Shown: positions 49,451 through 59,861, counted from the stretch's first letter. The stretch is 64,000 bases of DNA from Parapedobacter tibetensis (GCF_024643205.1 NZ_JAMKQJ010000003.1:310001-374000), one strand, 5' to 3'. Program-made: numbers and translations. Notes: generated by a model from the letters alone, not told the origin.

Positions 49451-50383
49451 TTAATCAGTTGTTGGTGCATTTTTTTTTGAGAGTTCGGCAAAGATGGTTT
49501 CCATGCTGTTCGTTTCCGCGGTAATTCCCCGGAGGCGCCAACCCTGCCGAACACTGTGTTGTACAATCGCTTCCAGCATCTCGTCTACGTCGGTCACTTT
49601 CACACGGTAGCGCGTGCCTCCCAGAGGTTCTACCTCCAAGATCCCCTGCAAGTGTGATAGCCCTTCGGCAGCATGAGGTTCCAGCACAGACACCACAATG
49701 GTGTTTGGCACCAGATAGCTGTCAAACTCATCCACACCTCCGGAAAAGACCACACGGCCTTCAGCAAGCATCAGGATGTGATTGCATGCCGCCTGCACTT
49801 CGGAAAGTATGTGCGTAGAGAGGATCACCGTACGATCTTGGGCTATGGTTTTGATCAGGTTCCGGATTTCCAAAATTTGGTTGGGATCCAGACCGTTTGT
49901 CGGTTCATCAAGCACCACCAATTCGGGGTTGTGTATGATGGCTTGAGCAATGCCTACGCGCTGCTGGTATCCCCCAGAAAGATTGCGTATCAGCCGTTTA
50001 CGGAAATGGACAATCCCACATTTTTCGAGTACTTCATCTACAGCCTTCCGTTGACTACCGCGGGGAATGAGCCGCAGGCCGGCACAATGGCGCAGGTACT
50101 CCTCGATGGTCAAGTCGATATGTAACGGCGGACGTTGGGGGAGGAAGCCCATCAGTCGTTTTGCCATCACTGGATCGTCCTTGGTATTGATGCCCTTGAT
50201 GTATACATCGCCCATGGTGGGTTTCAGCACCCCACAAAGGATATTCATCAAGGTAGATTTTCCGGACCCATTGGCTCCCAGGAGCCCGTAGATTCCCTGT
50301 TGTGGGATTTCGAAATCAATATCTCGGATGGCCCAATGCACGGCATAGCGGTGCGATAGCTGTTTTACGTTTACAATTGGCAT
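49451..50383 (-). CDS. ABC transporter ATP-binding protein
   Basis: 310 residues. Walker A GANGSGKST (about 35-43), Q-loop FLPQRPPLH, ABC signature LSGGYQQR (about 135), Walker B LVVLDEPTNGLDP and H-loop STHILSE. The C-terminal about 80 residues form an extra regulatory-like domain, as in GldA/NatA-type ATPases. It pairs with the permease eight bases downstream. Located 44 bases after the PKD-like lipoprotein gene. Confidence 0.95.
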   Translation of the reverse strand: MPIVNVKQLSHRYAVHWAIRDIDFEIPQQGIYGLLGANGSGKSTLMNILCGVLKPTMGDVYIKGINTKDDPVMAKRLMGFLPQRPPLHIDLTIEEYLRHCAGLRLIPRGSQRKAVDEVLEKCGIVHFRKRLIRNLSGGYQQRVGIAQAIIHNPELVVLDEPTNGLDPNQILEIRNLIKTIAQDRTVILSTHILSEVQAACNHILMLAEGRVVFSGGVDEFDSYLVPNTIVVSVLEPHAAEGLSHLQGILEVEPLGGTRYRVKVTDVDEMLEAIVQHSVRQGWRLRGITAETNSMETIFAELSKKNAPTTD

Positions 50384-50427
50384 ATGTTGTTTTTGTTCCT
50401 TATTATTTGCATTTTTTGTTTGTCGTT

Positions 50428-51957
50428 TTACAATTGCGTATAGCCGAAACCGACCTTATACATGCTACTCACTGGTACCCCCTGATCCAGTTCAATGCGC
50501 TTGATCAAGCGTGCAGCAGGGTTGGCCATCTGTTCGGAAAGAATGCCGAGCACGTATGTATCGCCATTTTCCAAACCCACAAGCAATTGGTCGTGTGTAG
50601 TAACACCCATCACCGAGTTTTGCCTTGCGGCAATGGTTTTGATGGGCGCGTCAAAAGTGAAATAGGCGGAGCTCTGTGCTTGGCTGTGTTCATAGAGGTA
50701 AAGTGTATTGTTGTTTGTCCCGCCGGAGTAAAACAGGTAGTTTTCTATCCGCTGTAGCTGGCAGAAGATGCTTTGCGGTGTAGCGGTACCAACACCGAAA
50801 GGCTTTTCGGAAAAGAATAGCGCGGCGCAGGTATAATATTGATCCATCACCTGAATTTTCTGCACGTAATGTTGCCCAGTATCATCGCGAAAGAACAGGA
50901 AGTAGGAGGAGGTAAACCGGCCTTGCTGCAATTTACCCACATAGGCTAATTCTTTATCCATGGCATGGATAAGCGTAGTACCCGGCGGGATGGGCGGTCC
51001 GGACATGTAGTTGATTGGCAGTACGAATCCATGATCGGTACCGAGGTAAAGGCTGCCGTTCGTTTGGTCGTAAAAGATAGTCTGCCCGCTGAGGTGGGTG
51101 CCACTCCATCCTTTGTGGAATTTGACCCCGCTTGGAATGAACATGGGTTTATTGGGATAAACACCTGATTGGGCGTAGGCGTTATTTTCGTGCTTCCGTG
51201 TATACACGTTGCCATTGTCATCGAGCATGAAACTATAATCCCACATGTAAAATTCGCCCCGGGGTCGAAAATCATCCGGCAGCACATTGCCGAGGAAAAA
51301 ATTATTGGTATTATAAATGGGGCCAAGGTTGGTGCCGTCTAGCTCGATATTTCCCGCAGGGTCATTACGGACAATCAGGATATTACCGGTATTGGTCAGT
51401 CCGCCGCCAGCCATCCAATGTTCTTTAACCGCTATGGCGTTTGGGCCAAGTTCCTCCTGCGCGATGGTGGTGTAGAAGTCGGCCGTAACCACGTATGTGT
51501 CCGGGTCGATAAAGGAGATGATGCCTCGGTTTTCCTTTTTGGTGAGAACCACCCACCCCGTTTGGTATTCGGGCACGGCATCCACATAGAATCCGGCAAG
51601 GAAGGTCGATTCGTCGGCTTTGTTGATGACTTTCAGTTTGACGTAAGGACGTTTCCCTGTCAGCTCGCGTACCGCATAAACCAGTTGGGGATTGCGGCTG
51701 ATCTCCTCACCATTGCAGTACCAAATAAAGGTAAAGGTTTCACTAACATGGGTCGCCAGCGTCGTGTCTCCACGGTAAATCAATAGCGGATTAATATGGA
51801 GGGTATCACTCGTTTTGGGCCCAAGGAAACCATTGTTGCCCAAGTCGATTACCACTTTATTGACGTCTGCATAATCATAGAGGCCCTTATCCTGATGGCA
51901 GGCGCACGCCATGAGTGCCAGACCGAAAATCATGTGAAGAAATATAAACTGTTTCAT
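50428..51957 (-). CDS. PKD-like family lipoprotein
   Basis: 509 residues. Signal peptide with lipobox MACAC, followed by the family-typical start DKGLYDYADVNKVVIDLGNN. An N-terminal PKD-like beta domain (FTFIWYCNGEEISRNPQLVY; YVKLKVINK) is followed by a beta-propeller-like region with repeated short strands. Such lipoproteins accompany SusC/SusD/DUF4843 sets in Bacteroidota and are thought to be surface exposed. Part of the same operon. Confidence 0.85.
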   Translation of the reverse strand: MKQFIFLHMIFGLALMACACHQDKGLYDYADVNKVVIDLGNNGFLGPKTSDTLHINPLLIYRGDTTLATHVSETFTFIWYCNGEEISRNPQLVYAVRELTGKRPYVKLKVINKADESTFLAGFYVDAVPEYQTGWVVLTKKENRGIISFIDPDTYVVTADFYTTIAQEELGPNAIAVKEHWMAGGGLTNTGNILIVRNDPAGNIELDGTNLGPIYNTNNFFLGNVLPDDFRPRGEFYMWDYSFMLDDNGNVYTRKHENNAYAQSGVYPNKPMFIPSGVKFHKGWSGTHLSGQTIFYDQTNGSLYLGTDHGFVLPINYMSGPPIPPGTTLIHAMDKELAYVGKLQQGRFTSSYFLFFRDDTGQHYVQKIQVMDQYYTCAALFFSEKPFGVGTATPQSIFCQLQRIENYLFYSGGTNNNTLYLYEHSQAQSSAYFTFDAPIKTIAARQNSVMGVTTHDQLLVGLENGDTYVLGILSEQMANPAARLIKRIELDQGVPVSSMYKVGFGYTQL

Positions 51958-51992
51958 TGTTGGTTTTCCGTTTAATGGTTAGTGCTTAAGCA

Positions 51993-52700
51993 TTATGTCA
52001 AATTTGGCGATACATTGATGAGGCCATGCTCATCTTCATATATCTCGCCCTGTTCGCGTCCCCGCGCGAGGAAGTCGCGGAAGATGACGGCATAAGCGCG
52101 TTGTTCGTTTTCAGAGAGATCGCCCATGTCTGCAATGCCGGTAGCTTCGATAAATAGCCTGTATTTGGTGTCGGAATACGCCCCTAGGAAGTTGGTAGTT
52201 ACGGTGTTGTTCCACCAAGCGGGCCGAGCAATCATATCTGAAAAGTGGATATCGATGTATCGATTTGTCAGCGGACCTAGCTTGAAGTGCTCATTTTCAT
52301 GGATAGTGAGTCTCAATGTGCGCTTTTCCTGTTGCAAACCTTCAGAATGATGCAGCACCAGCGCAAGCGTATCGACAGCCAATCCCGCCCGGAACACGAG
52401 CGGATGTGGCAGCTCAAAATCGCCTTCGAGTGCGGTGGTGTTTTCGGCATCTACGGTTAGCGCAATGGGCCGATTGACGGGGCTTTGGTTACCCACCAAC
52501 TTCACGAACACGGGGATGGTATCGTGCACCGCCCCCGGATTGAAGGCGAAGGAATATTCAATGATATCGGTGCTGCCAATGACATCGGGGGTGCTATCTG
52601 CAAAACAGAGATAGTCGGTGTTGCCATAAAGGTCAATTTCATCTTTGGTGCATCTCGCTAAGCAGAGTAGCGCCAATCCCAAGGTAAATACATGTTTCAT
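51993..52700 (-). CDS. DUF4843-family lipoprotein
   Basis: 235 residues. Signal peptide ending LARC (lipobox, Cys about 17). Beta-sandwich-like sequence with family stretches YSFAFNPGAVHDTIPVFVKL, VDAENTTALEGDFELPH and RTLRLTIHENEHFKLGP. It is found with SusD and PKD-like lipoproteins in Bacteroidota; probably a surface or periplasmic accessory of the SusCD pair. It starts 11 bases after the SusD stop. Confidence 0.88.
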   Translation of the reverse strand: MKHVFTLGLALLCLARCTKDEIDLYGNTDYLCFADSTPDVIGSTDIIEYSFAFNPGAVHDTIPVFVKLVGNQSPVNRPIALTVDAENTTALEGDFELPHPLVFRAGLAVDTLALVLHHSEGLQQEKRTLRLTIHENEHFKLGPLTNRYIDIHFSDMIARPAWWNNTVTTNFLGAYSDTKYRLFIEATGIADMGDLSENEQRAYAVIFRDFLARGREQGEIYEDEHGLINVSPNLT

Positions 52701-52711
52701 GGTTAAAAAGG

Positions 52712-54124
52712 TTAGTTATCCAATGAAATTTCTCGTTCGGGTATAGGAAGCACAAACTTATCAGTCAACGTTTGGTTTCCCCCCGTTTCATCCAGTATTG
52801 TTTTATTTAGCCGTTTATAGAGGAAAAATAGCTGGCCTTCGCCAACGTATTCCCTCCGGGCATCATTAATGATGGCATCCAGCAACCCATCTTTGGTCGC
52901 CACGGCTGGCAAGGGGATGGTGCATCCGCGTTTTGCCCGCAAAGTGTTGAGCAGGCCGAGGGCCGCATCTGTATCGATATCATACGTAGTTTCGGCAGCG
53001 ATGTAGTACATTTCGCTGAGGCGTATCATAGCAATAGCTGATGTGATGTCGCCCTCTCGATCTAGGCTAACGTCAAACTTTAGGAGCTGGCGGCCATCGG
53101 CGGTCATGTAACATTTCTTCCGATAGTCCGAGTTGAGATCAGCGCCGAATATCTGCACAGTATTGGGTAAGAGGAAAGTCACCTTGTTGAACTGTTTTTC
53201 ATAATCGCGTCTGTATACTGCGAAGATGATGTCGTCAGACAGTAGCCGATCGTATTCGTCAACATCCACTACTGTTGCCGATGTCAGTTCCACGGTGGGC
53301 TCATCGTCGGCTGTGCGGCTGTTGATGAGTTCCATGGCATTGTCAAGCGCCAGTTGGTTGTCTTGGGCATAGCTGGCTACTCGGGCCAACAATGCCGTGG
53401 TGGCATAGTAGCCTGCACGAAACCCCCTGCGCCCGATGCCATAGAAGCCTGGGTCAAAGGTAAACCTCGCGGCCTGAAAGCGCTGTTTGGCTTCGGTGGA
53501 CGTGTCGAACCCTCGCTGGATTTCCTTGCTGCGTTTGAGATCTGCGATGATGAACTGCAAGATTTCACTGGTGCTGCGATAGGGCATGGGCGTATTGGAA
53601 AGTTCCCCATAGTAGGGTATGGCGGCCTCGTCTGCCACAGCCGGTGCGGGTGCAAAGAGTCGAAGCAGGTCAAAGTAGAGCATGGCGCGGATACTACGTG
53701 TTTCGCCTTCCAGCATGTTGCGTTCATGCTGAGCAAAGAAAGTGCTTCCCTTTTTTTCCAACTGACCAAGCAGCGCATTGCAGTTTGCGATGGTATTGTA
53801 GGCTAGACCCCACATTTCGCTGATCTTCTGGTCCATACCGTCGCTTACATAATCATAGTTTTTCAATCCGTCATACAACGTCTTTTTCAAGTCATAACAT
53901 CGCGCCAACACATCCACAAAGGCAAACTTCCAGTCGCTCCCATAGAGTGTGGGCGAGGAAACATTGGTGTAGATTCCATTGAGGGCGATGCTGAACCCTT
54001 CGGGTGTTTCAAACAACACATCTGCGGCCACTTCAGATTTGGGTTCCAATTCGAGCCAATCTGAGCAACCAAGTGGCATGGCCATTGCACCAACAAGGAG
54101 GTAGTAATAGATTTTTCGTGCCAT
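52712..54124 (-). CDS. RagB/SusD-family lipoprotein
   Basis: 470 residues from the ATG at 54124-54122; a GTG at 54142 overlapping the SusC stop is possible. Signal peptide with PLGC lipobox, then SDWLELEPKSEVAADVLFET typical of SusD N-termini, a RSIRAMLYFDLLRLFAPAPA helix, and the C-terminal signature INDARREYVGEGQLFFLYKR. Partner of the SusC receptor encoded just upstream. Confidence 0.95.
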   Translation of the reverse strand: MARKIYYYLLVGAMAMPLGCSDWLELEPKSEVAADVLFETPEGFSIALNGIYTNVSSPTLYGSDWKFAFVDVLARCYDLKKTLYDGLKNYDYVSDGMDQKISEMWGLAYNTIANCNALLGQLEKKGSTFFAQHERNMLEGETRSIRAMLYFDLLRLFAPAPAVADEAAIPYYGELSNTPMPYRSTSEILQFIIADLKRSKEIQRGFDTSTEAKQRFQAARFTFDPGFYGIGRRGFRAGYYATTALLARVASYAQDNQLALDNAMELINSRTADDEPTVELTSATVVDVDEYDRLLSDDIIFAVYRRDYEKQFNKVTFLLPNTVQIFGADLNSDYRKKCYMTADGRQLLKFDVSLDREGDITSAIAMIRLSEMYYIAAETTYDIDTDAALGLLNTLRAKRGCTIPLPAVATKDGLLDAIINDARREYVGEGQLFFLYKRLNKTILDETGGNQTLTDKFVLPIPEREISLDN

Positions 54125-54141
54125 AGTATCGTTATTTTTCA

Positions 54142-57100
54142 CTAAAAACTTACGTTTAGGGTCATGTTTACGGTCCGTGCGTAGGGGTAAGTGGTACCAC
54201 GTTCGGTATCGATGGTTGAGATACGCCCGAGGTCGTTGGCCGTGAGCTGCACCTTACACATAGACAACCTCCATTTGTGAACCAACTGTTGGGGCAGGGA
54301 ATACCCTAGGGTCACGGAATTAAAATCCACATAATTGTTTTTCTGCACAAACCGAGAAGAAACTTGGGTTACCTCATTCCACTCGCTCACGTCTTTCAGG
54401 TGGGTGATGTCCCCAGGCTGCCTCCATCGATCGGTAAACACGCGATGATCCACGTTTTTGAAAATACTAGCATTCTCTACCTTATTCACTAGGGTGGCAT
54501 TGTACATTTCACCACCATATTCATAGATGAAGCCGGCAAAAATAAAGAATGATTTATAGCTGAAGTTCAAACCAAAAGACCCTCTGAAATCTGGTTCAGT
54601 GTCGCCTACGACTATGTGTTCAGTTTGGTGCCATTCATAGGTAGGTACACCATCGCGCATGAGGAATACCTCCTTACCGTCGGCAGGATTGATACCCAGT
54701 GAGTTCATTGCGTATATGGCCGTTTGAGATGCCCCTTCGTAGTATTTATTAAGCGGTTTATTCACTACGCTGTGGCTCCGGTAATATTCTTCCACCCGCA
54801 GGTTATATTCTTGTAGGGCATTATCTATTTTTAGGAACCTATTGGTATTGTGCGCCAGTGTGGCATAGACATTCAGGCTGAGGCTGCGGGTAGCCAACGC
54901 CTGATATTGTGTGCTTACTTCGAATCCCTCATTCAGGATTTCTCCCAAGTTGCTTTTGAATGCCGAAAATCCTGTTGAAAGTGGCAGTGTGATGTCTCCG
55001 ATCAGGTCTATTGTTTTCTTGTGGTAATAGTTGGCTGTGAAATTCAGCTTGTTGAATACCGCCAGATCAAACCCCGCGTCAAACATCTTGGTTTTTTCCC
55101 ATTCCAGGTTTGGGTTAGCGAGGGAGATGATGCTAGCTCCGATGCCAGACACGTACCATTGATCAAAGTTGTAGCGGTATGTGCTTTTGGAGACACTTTG
55201 GGAGAAACCAGCCTTACCCACTTGGCCATAGTTAGTGCGCAGCTTGAAATTGGTCAGCCAAGGGAAACGATCTCGCATTCCCTTGTAATTATGCACGTTG
55301 ACCCCAGCACCGACAGACCAAAAGGGGGCAAACCGCACATTGGAACCGAATTGAGAAGCTCCGTCATAACGGCCGGAAAAATCGAGCAGGTAGATGTTGT
55401 TGAAGGTATAGTTGGCCGATGCCAAGAATCCCAGCAGCCTTGATTTCTCGCTATCGCCGGTGGGCTTGTTGAGGATATCAGCCGCGAAGTTGACATCATC
55501 TGTGTTTCCGGAGAGAAATCCCCTTACCGTATATCCAGATCGGTTTTGGTCCTTTTCGGTAGCGTTGGCACCCAAGGTCATATTCACATGATGTTTGCCC
55601 AAAGATTGGCCGTAGAGCAATAGTGTATTGAAATCCCAGGTATTCAGTTGGTCGTCTAAGATGCGTTTGGTTCCCTTTTGGTCGAAGTCTAGCTGGTCAA
55701 ACGTGGAAGAAGCTGGATCTTTGAAATCCTGGAGCTGGCTTTTCCGTTGAGCGAGGGCAAACCGCGTATCGAGTCTGAGGTTATCCAGTATGGTCCACCT
55801 AAGGTTGAAGTTGTTGATAAACTCATTTTGGTTTGTTTGGTTATAACTTTTGAGGTGGGCATCATACAGCGGATTTCCGTTTATTCCGCGATGGTCAAAC
55901 CATTGGGTCATCGTCTTCCGATAATTGCCCTCCTCATCCAAAAATGTATCATAAGGATTTTTCTCGGCGTAGGTAGCGAAGGCGCCGAAGGGCGATTCGT
56001 TGGACTGCGTGTTATTCCATTGGATGTAGTTTCTAAACATCAGCCTATTTTTCCGATATGACAGGGAGAAGCCGATTGCATTGGTATTCCTGGCAGAGCC
56101 TTTCATCACGCCATCGGTGCGTGCAAAATTGAGGTCTGTGCCGAAGATAAACTCCTTGGAACCCCCTTCCAGCAAGATATTGTGCCGGTGGTTCAAAGCC
56201 GTTTGCAGCGGCTGAGATAGCCAGTCCGTTTCCACGCCGCGGTTGATTTCGGCCAGCTTATCGTAGTAGCTCTGTTCGCGATCGAGGGCCAAGTTCGGGT
56301 TTTCGTTGGCGCGCGGGACAAACAGGCCCGCGATGCGTTCAAGCTCAAGCTTGTCTCTTGCGTTTAACAAATGGTAACCGGAAAGATCCGGGGCCGACAC
56401 ACTTCCGTTGAGCGAATAATGAATACGCAACCTCCCGTCTACAGGTTTCACGGTTTCGATCACCACCACGCCGTTTGCTGCCCTTGAACCGTATATGGCG
56501 GTAGATGCCGCATCCTTCAAGATGGATATGGATTCCACTCGGGTAGGATCCAAGTCGAATACTCGCTGCACCGGCACCTCATAGCCATCGATGATAAATG
56601 TAGGCAGGTTTGGGTCGTTACGCAACTGCGTTTCAGACAATGCGGCCTCATCATCGGGCAGCGCTACATCACTGATGCCAGAGCGCCCCCTGATGTACAC
56701 GGAGTTGATGTTGTTGGGGTCGGATCCGAGCTCATTGTTGTCGAGCATCTTAAACGAAGGATCGAAGATCTGGAGGCTGCGAAGGATGTTGGTGGGTGAT
56801 ACCTTCAGCAATTCCTCGCGGGTAATGGTGACCGCCGATCCGGTAAAATTGCTTTTATCGATATAGTTGTATCCGGTGACGATGATGTCATCAAGCGATT
56901 GCACATCCACCGTCATGTGGATATCGAGTGGTGTGGCAGGCGACTGAATCTCCACCTCTTCGCGTTTGTAACCGAGTATAGATGCCACTAAGGTAAATGG
57001 AGGTTGCTGTTGTACTTGCAAGGTAAAACGCCCTTGGGCATCGCTGGACACTCCTTGCAGTGCATTTTTCAACGCCACGGTGACGCCAGGTATGGGAGCT

Positions 57101-57474
57101 CCTTTTTCGTCATAGATGACGCCACTCACTCGCACACTCGGTTGCCCTGAATCCCTTTGCGTCCGTTTGATCACGACCGCATTATCTTGGAAATCAAATG
57201 TGAGTCCCGTATTGATCAGTACACTCCGCAATACCTGTTCCATCGGTTCGTTCACTGCCGAGACAGACACCCGGCCAACATTGCGGAGTAGGGCAGCATT
57301 GTAGAGGAAGCTCACGTTGGTCTGCCGCTTAATGGCATCGATCACCTGTTCCAACGGGACGTCTTGCAGGGTCAGTGTCACCTGATACTGCTGGGCCGAT
57401 GCCCTGATTGGGCAACAGGTCAGCATCAACAGTGTGGCCCATACCCACATGGTGGAAAGTAGCGGTATTTTCAT
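54142..57474 (-). CDS. SusC-type TonB receptor with STN signalling domain
   Basis: 1110 residues. Signal peptide (1-27), STN domain (about 30-105: VTLTLQDVPLEQVIDAIKRQ and NTGLTFDFQDNAVVIKR), carboxypeptidase-regulatory-like domain (about 118-205: VSGVIYDEKGAPIPGVTVAL), plug with VIVTG-like DIIVTGYNYIDKS and SISILKDAASTAIYGSRAAN, then barrel. The STN domain is the part that contacts an inner-membrane FecR protein, and a FecR gene lies immediately upstream, so substrate-responsive control by the ECF sigma factor is likely. Confidence 0.96.
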   Translation of the reverse strand: MKIPLLSTMWVWATLLMLTCCPIRASAQQYQVTLTLQDVPLEQVIDAIKRQTNVSFLYNAALLRNVGRVSVSAVNEPMEQVLRSVLINTGLTFDFQDNAVVIKRTQRDSGQPSVRVSGVIYDEKGAPIPGVTVALKNALQGVSSDAQGRFTLQVQQQPPFTLVASILGYKREEVEIQSPATPLDIHMTVDVQSLDDIIVTGYNYIDKSNFTGSAVTITREELLKVSPTNILRSLQIFDPSFKMLDNNELGSDPNNINSVYIRGRSGISDVALPDDEAALSETQLRNDPNLPTFIIDGYEVPVQRVFDLDPTRVESISILKDAASTAIYGSRAANGVVVIETVKPVDGRLRIHYSLNGSVSAPDLSGYHLLNARDKLELERIAGLFVPRANENPNLALDREQSYYDKLAEINRGVETDWLSQPLQTALNHRHNILLEGGSKEFIFGTDLNFARTDGVMKGSARNTNAIGFSLSYRKNRLMFRNYIQWNNTQSNESPFGAFATYAEKNPYDTFLDEEGNYRKTMTQWFDHRGINGNPLYDAHLKSYNQTNQNEFINNFNLRWTILDNLRLDTRFALAQRKSQLQDFKDPASSTFDQLDFDQKGTKRILDDQLNTWDFNTLLLYGQSLGKHHVNMTLGANATEKDQNRSGYTVRGFLSGNTDDVNFAADILNKPTGDSEKSRLLGFLASANYTFNNIYLLDFSGRYDGASQFGSNVRFAPFWSVGAGVNVHNYKGMRDRFPWLTNFKLRTNYGQVGKAGFSQSVSKSTYRYNFDQWYVSGIGASIISLANPNLEWEKTKMFDAGFDLAVFNKLNFTANYYHKKTIDLIGDITLPLSTGFSAFKSNLGEILNEGFEVSTQYQALATRSLSLNVYATLAHNTNRFLKIDNALQEYNLRVEEYYRSHSVVNKPLNKYYEGASQTAIYAMNSLGINPADGKEVFLMRDGVPTYEWHQTEHIVVGDTEPDFRGSFGLNFSYKSFFIFAGFIYEYGGEMYNATLVNKVENASIFKNVDHRVFTDRWRQPGDITHLKDVSEWNEVTQVSSRFVQKNNYVDFNSVTLGYSLPQQLVHKWRLSMCKVQLTANDLGRISTIDTERGTTYPYARTVNMTLNVSF

Positions 57475-57557
57475 AAATTCACTAGTTTATAGTCGTTTAA
57501 ACTTAAGTTGATCCGTTTAAGTTGATCAGTCTTTGACAGCTTCCCTTTAGGCGCTTC

Positions 57558-58724
57558 CTACTTGCTAAACAAGATTAGCTGCATTCCTTCAATCCGGTAG
57601 CTGACTTCCCCGGTACGCTGCAGCAGCCTCAGAAACGCCGTGATGGAATCGTATCGAAGCAGATCGCCTGTAAAGGCAATATCTTTTACGTGTTCATCTT
57701 GATAGTAGACCTCCACGTCGTACCACCGAGCGAGCTCGCGCATGATATCTTCCAGACGGCGTTCGCGAAACACATAGCGTCCATTACGCCATCCGATCTG
57801 TCTATTCGGGTCCGTTTTTCGTTTCTCCACATGGCCAGAAGCATCGGCCACGGCCAACTCGCCGGGGTTCATCATCACGGTCATACGCATGGTTGCAAAT
57901 GCAACTTTTCCGGTCACCAAGGTGGTTTGTACTAGATACTCATCAGGATAAGCTTTGACATTAAATGCGGTTCCATAAACATTTACCTCGCCAAGGTCGG
58001 TTACCACAGCAAAAGGTCGTTCATCATGATCTACTTCGAAATAAGCCTCGCCACTCAGTTGTACTACCCGATCTTTTCTATCAAATTCCAACGGGTACCG
58101 CAACGTCGATTCGGCATTGAGCCAAATCTCGGTGCCATCCTGGAGGATCACATGGTATTCACCGCCCTTTGGTGTTTGCAAGACTAGGTGACTTGCCATG
58201 GCGCCCTGGAAATGGAATCCCTGTTTAGCACTGTCAACATCCGTGTTGCCTGCATTGACCACGTCAGACCCATCAGTGTACGTAATACCGTCATCAATCA
58301 CGATACCGGTTTGGTCTGCGCTTAGTTCGATCGTTTGGCCATCTTCAAGAGTAAGTGTTGCTCTTTTGCCGCCTGGTGAGATATCCGGCTCAGCGCTGCT
58401 TTGTGCGATCATGTTGCCCGCTTGCCGCCGCTCCTCGATTTTCCATAAGCCATAGCCTACACCAAGCGCAAGCACCAATACCGCGGCCGCTGCCCACCGG
58501 TACCAATGCCTTTTTCTTCCACCATCGCTTTGCGCCACATGATTGTATATCACCTGTTTCATCTGCCTTCCGGCATCTTGTATCTGTCGTTCACTCGGCA
58601 TGTCTTTCCTACCACGCAGGTAGTGCAAAAAGGCGATTTCGAGCAGCGCGATTTCTTCTGGCGAGCAGGTGCCGTTGACGTATTTCTGATATAGGGCTTG
58701 AGCTTCCTTCTTGTCCATTTTCAA
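57558..58724 (-). CDS. FecR-family anti-sigma factor
   Basis: 388 residues. Short cytoplasmic N-terminus with helices (YQKYVNGTCSPEEIALLEIA), one membrane segment (about 80-98: WAAAAVLVLALGVGYGLW), a periplasmic FecR domain (about 185-285: VLQTPKGGEYHVILQDGTEI; LSGEAYFEVDHDERPFAVVT; VYGTAFNVKAY) and a C-terminal DUF4974-like domain (LEDIMRELARWYDVEVYYQD). It holds or activates the sigma factor encoded 130 bases upstream in response to the STN-bearing receptor. Confidence 0.95.
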   Translation of the reverse strand: MKMDKKEAQALYQKYVNGTCSPEEIALLEIAFLHYLRGRKDMPSERQIQDAGRQMKQVIYNHVAQSDGGRKRHWYRWAAAAVLVLALGVGYGLWKIEERRQAGNMIAQSSAEPDISPGGKRATLTLEDGQTIELSADQTGIVIDDGITYTDGSDVVNAGNTDVDSAKQGFHFQGAMASHLVLQTPKGGEYHVILQDGTEIWLNAESTLRYPLEFDRKDRVVQLSGEAYFEVDHDERPFAVVTDLGEVNVYGTAFNVKAYPDEYLVQTTLVTGKVAFATMRMTVMMNPGELAVADASGHVEKRKTDPNRQIGWRNGRYVFRERRLEDIMRELARWYDVEVYYQDEHVKDIAFTGDLLRYDSITAFLRLLQRTGEVSYRIEGMQLILFSK

Positions 58725-58854
58725 TCTGTGCTGTCTGTCTATAAGAGCAGGCTAGCGGAAAAATGTCCCGAAAAAAATGAAAAAAATAATAAAAGGCTTC
58801 GTTAGTGCGAAAAATGCTCCTCTAGAATGCAAAAAGCAACCACAAATACGCCGT

Positions 58855-59481
58855 TTAATCAAAAAAACGATCCAGCCAAACCGAAACCAGAGGCACTGTG
58901 GTCAGCAGTTTGTCGTTGTTGCGCAACGGCTTCAGTTTTTCGCGCATTTTTTTTCCTGCTTGGCTCAGCTGGTTGCGCACTGTTTTTTCAGATAGCTCCA
59001 ACGCATCGGCAATTTCCTGATTAGATAGCTTTTCTAGGCGGCTCATGATGAAAATCTGACCCATGTTGCCGGGCAGTTGTTCGGCAATACGGGCCACCAA
59101 TACAAGAAGTTCACGATGGAACATAGCCGCATCGGTAGTGGGGCTCACGGTATTGACCGCTTGAAGCAGCGCTTCAGCTAGGTCATGGCGAAGCCTATCC
59201 GTGGCTGCCAGTCGGTAAAAGCGATAGCGTACAGCCGAATAAAGGTAAGCCGATACTGAATGAGTAATCGAAATCCGTTCCCTGCTATCCCACAAGGTCA
59301 TGAAGGTTTCCTGTACGATGTCTTGGGTCTGCATGTCATCAGCGGTTAATTTGAAGGCATAGGCATACAGCAATGCTTGGTAGCGGCGGTATAGCTCGTT
59401 GAAGGCCTTTTGGTTACCGTCTCGCATGACTTCGAGCAACTGTTCATCTGTAAGCTGAGGGTAAGGAACCGTCATGTCCAC
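58855..59481 (-). CDS. RNA polymerase ECF-type sigma-70 factor
   Basis: 208 residues. Region 2 (NQKAFNELYRRYQALLYAYA; DIVQETFMTLWDSRERI) and region 4 (LPGNMGQIFIMSRLEKLSNQ; IADALELSEKTVRNQLSQAG) are complete. With FecR and the STN-type SusC it forms the standard Bacteroidota cell-surface signalling chain. It is the most upstream gene of the block. Confidence 0.95.
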   Translation of the reverse strand: MDMTVPYPQLTDEQLLEVMRDGNQKAFNELYRRYQALLYAYAFKLTADDMQTQDIVQETFMTLWDSRERISITHSVSAYLYSAVRYRFYRLAATDRLRHDLAEALLQAVNTVSPTTDAAMFHRELLVLVARIAEQLPGNMGQIFIMSRLEKLSNQEIADALELSEKTVRNQLSQAGKKMREKLKPLRNNDKLLTTVPLVSVWLDRFFD

Positions 59482-59861
59482 AAATTAATGCATTTTATAG
59501 GAGATTGCCAATAACTTAGCGACCTGATTTCGATTAATAATTTGGCATAAGTTACGGAAAACCAGTGTGTAACTCCATGTTTAAGATCGTATTGATCAAA
59601 AACCGCCGTCGATCTGAAGGTTTTTCTTGACAAAAAAACATGCTCCAAAAGCTCGAATCTTAAATTTGGGAAGTTCCCTTAGTGAACAGAATCCACCCTT
59701 TTGAAACAAGTTTGGAAATACTAAACCTTAATTGCTATCTTTATAAAACCAATATAATTTGGGATAGCACCGTACGATTTATTGCGTGCATAGTTAATTA
59801 AGAAAGAGCAGATTATTGAAATATTATCATTGAAATTGAAAACTAACCGATAAAGAAAATC
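59482..59861. other. Intergenic region between divergent genes
   Basis: No gene seen. A candidate plus-strand promoter, TTTG (59711-59714), 21 bases, TATCTTTA (59736-59743), one mismatch from consensus, would serve the RDD gene with a leader of about 110 bases. The sigma-factor promoter should lie near 59500 on the other strand but was not identified. Confidence 0.45.
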
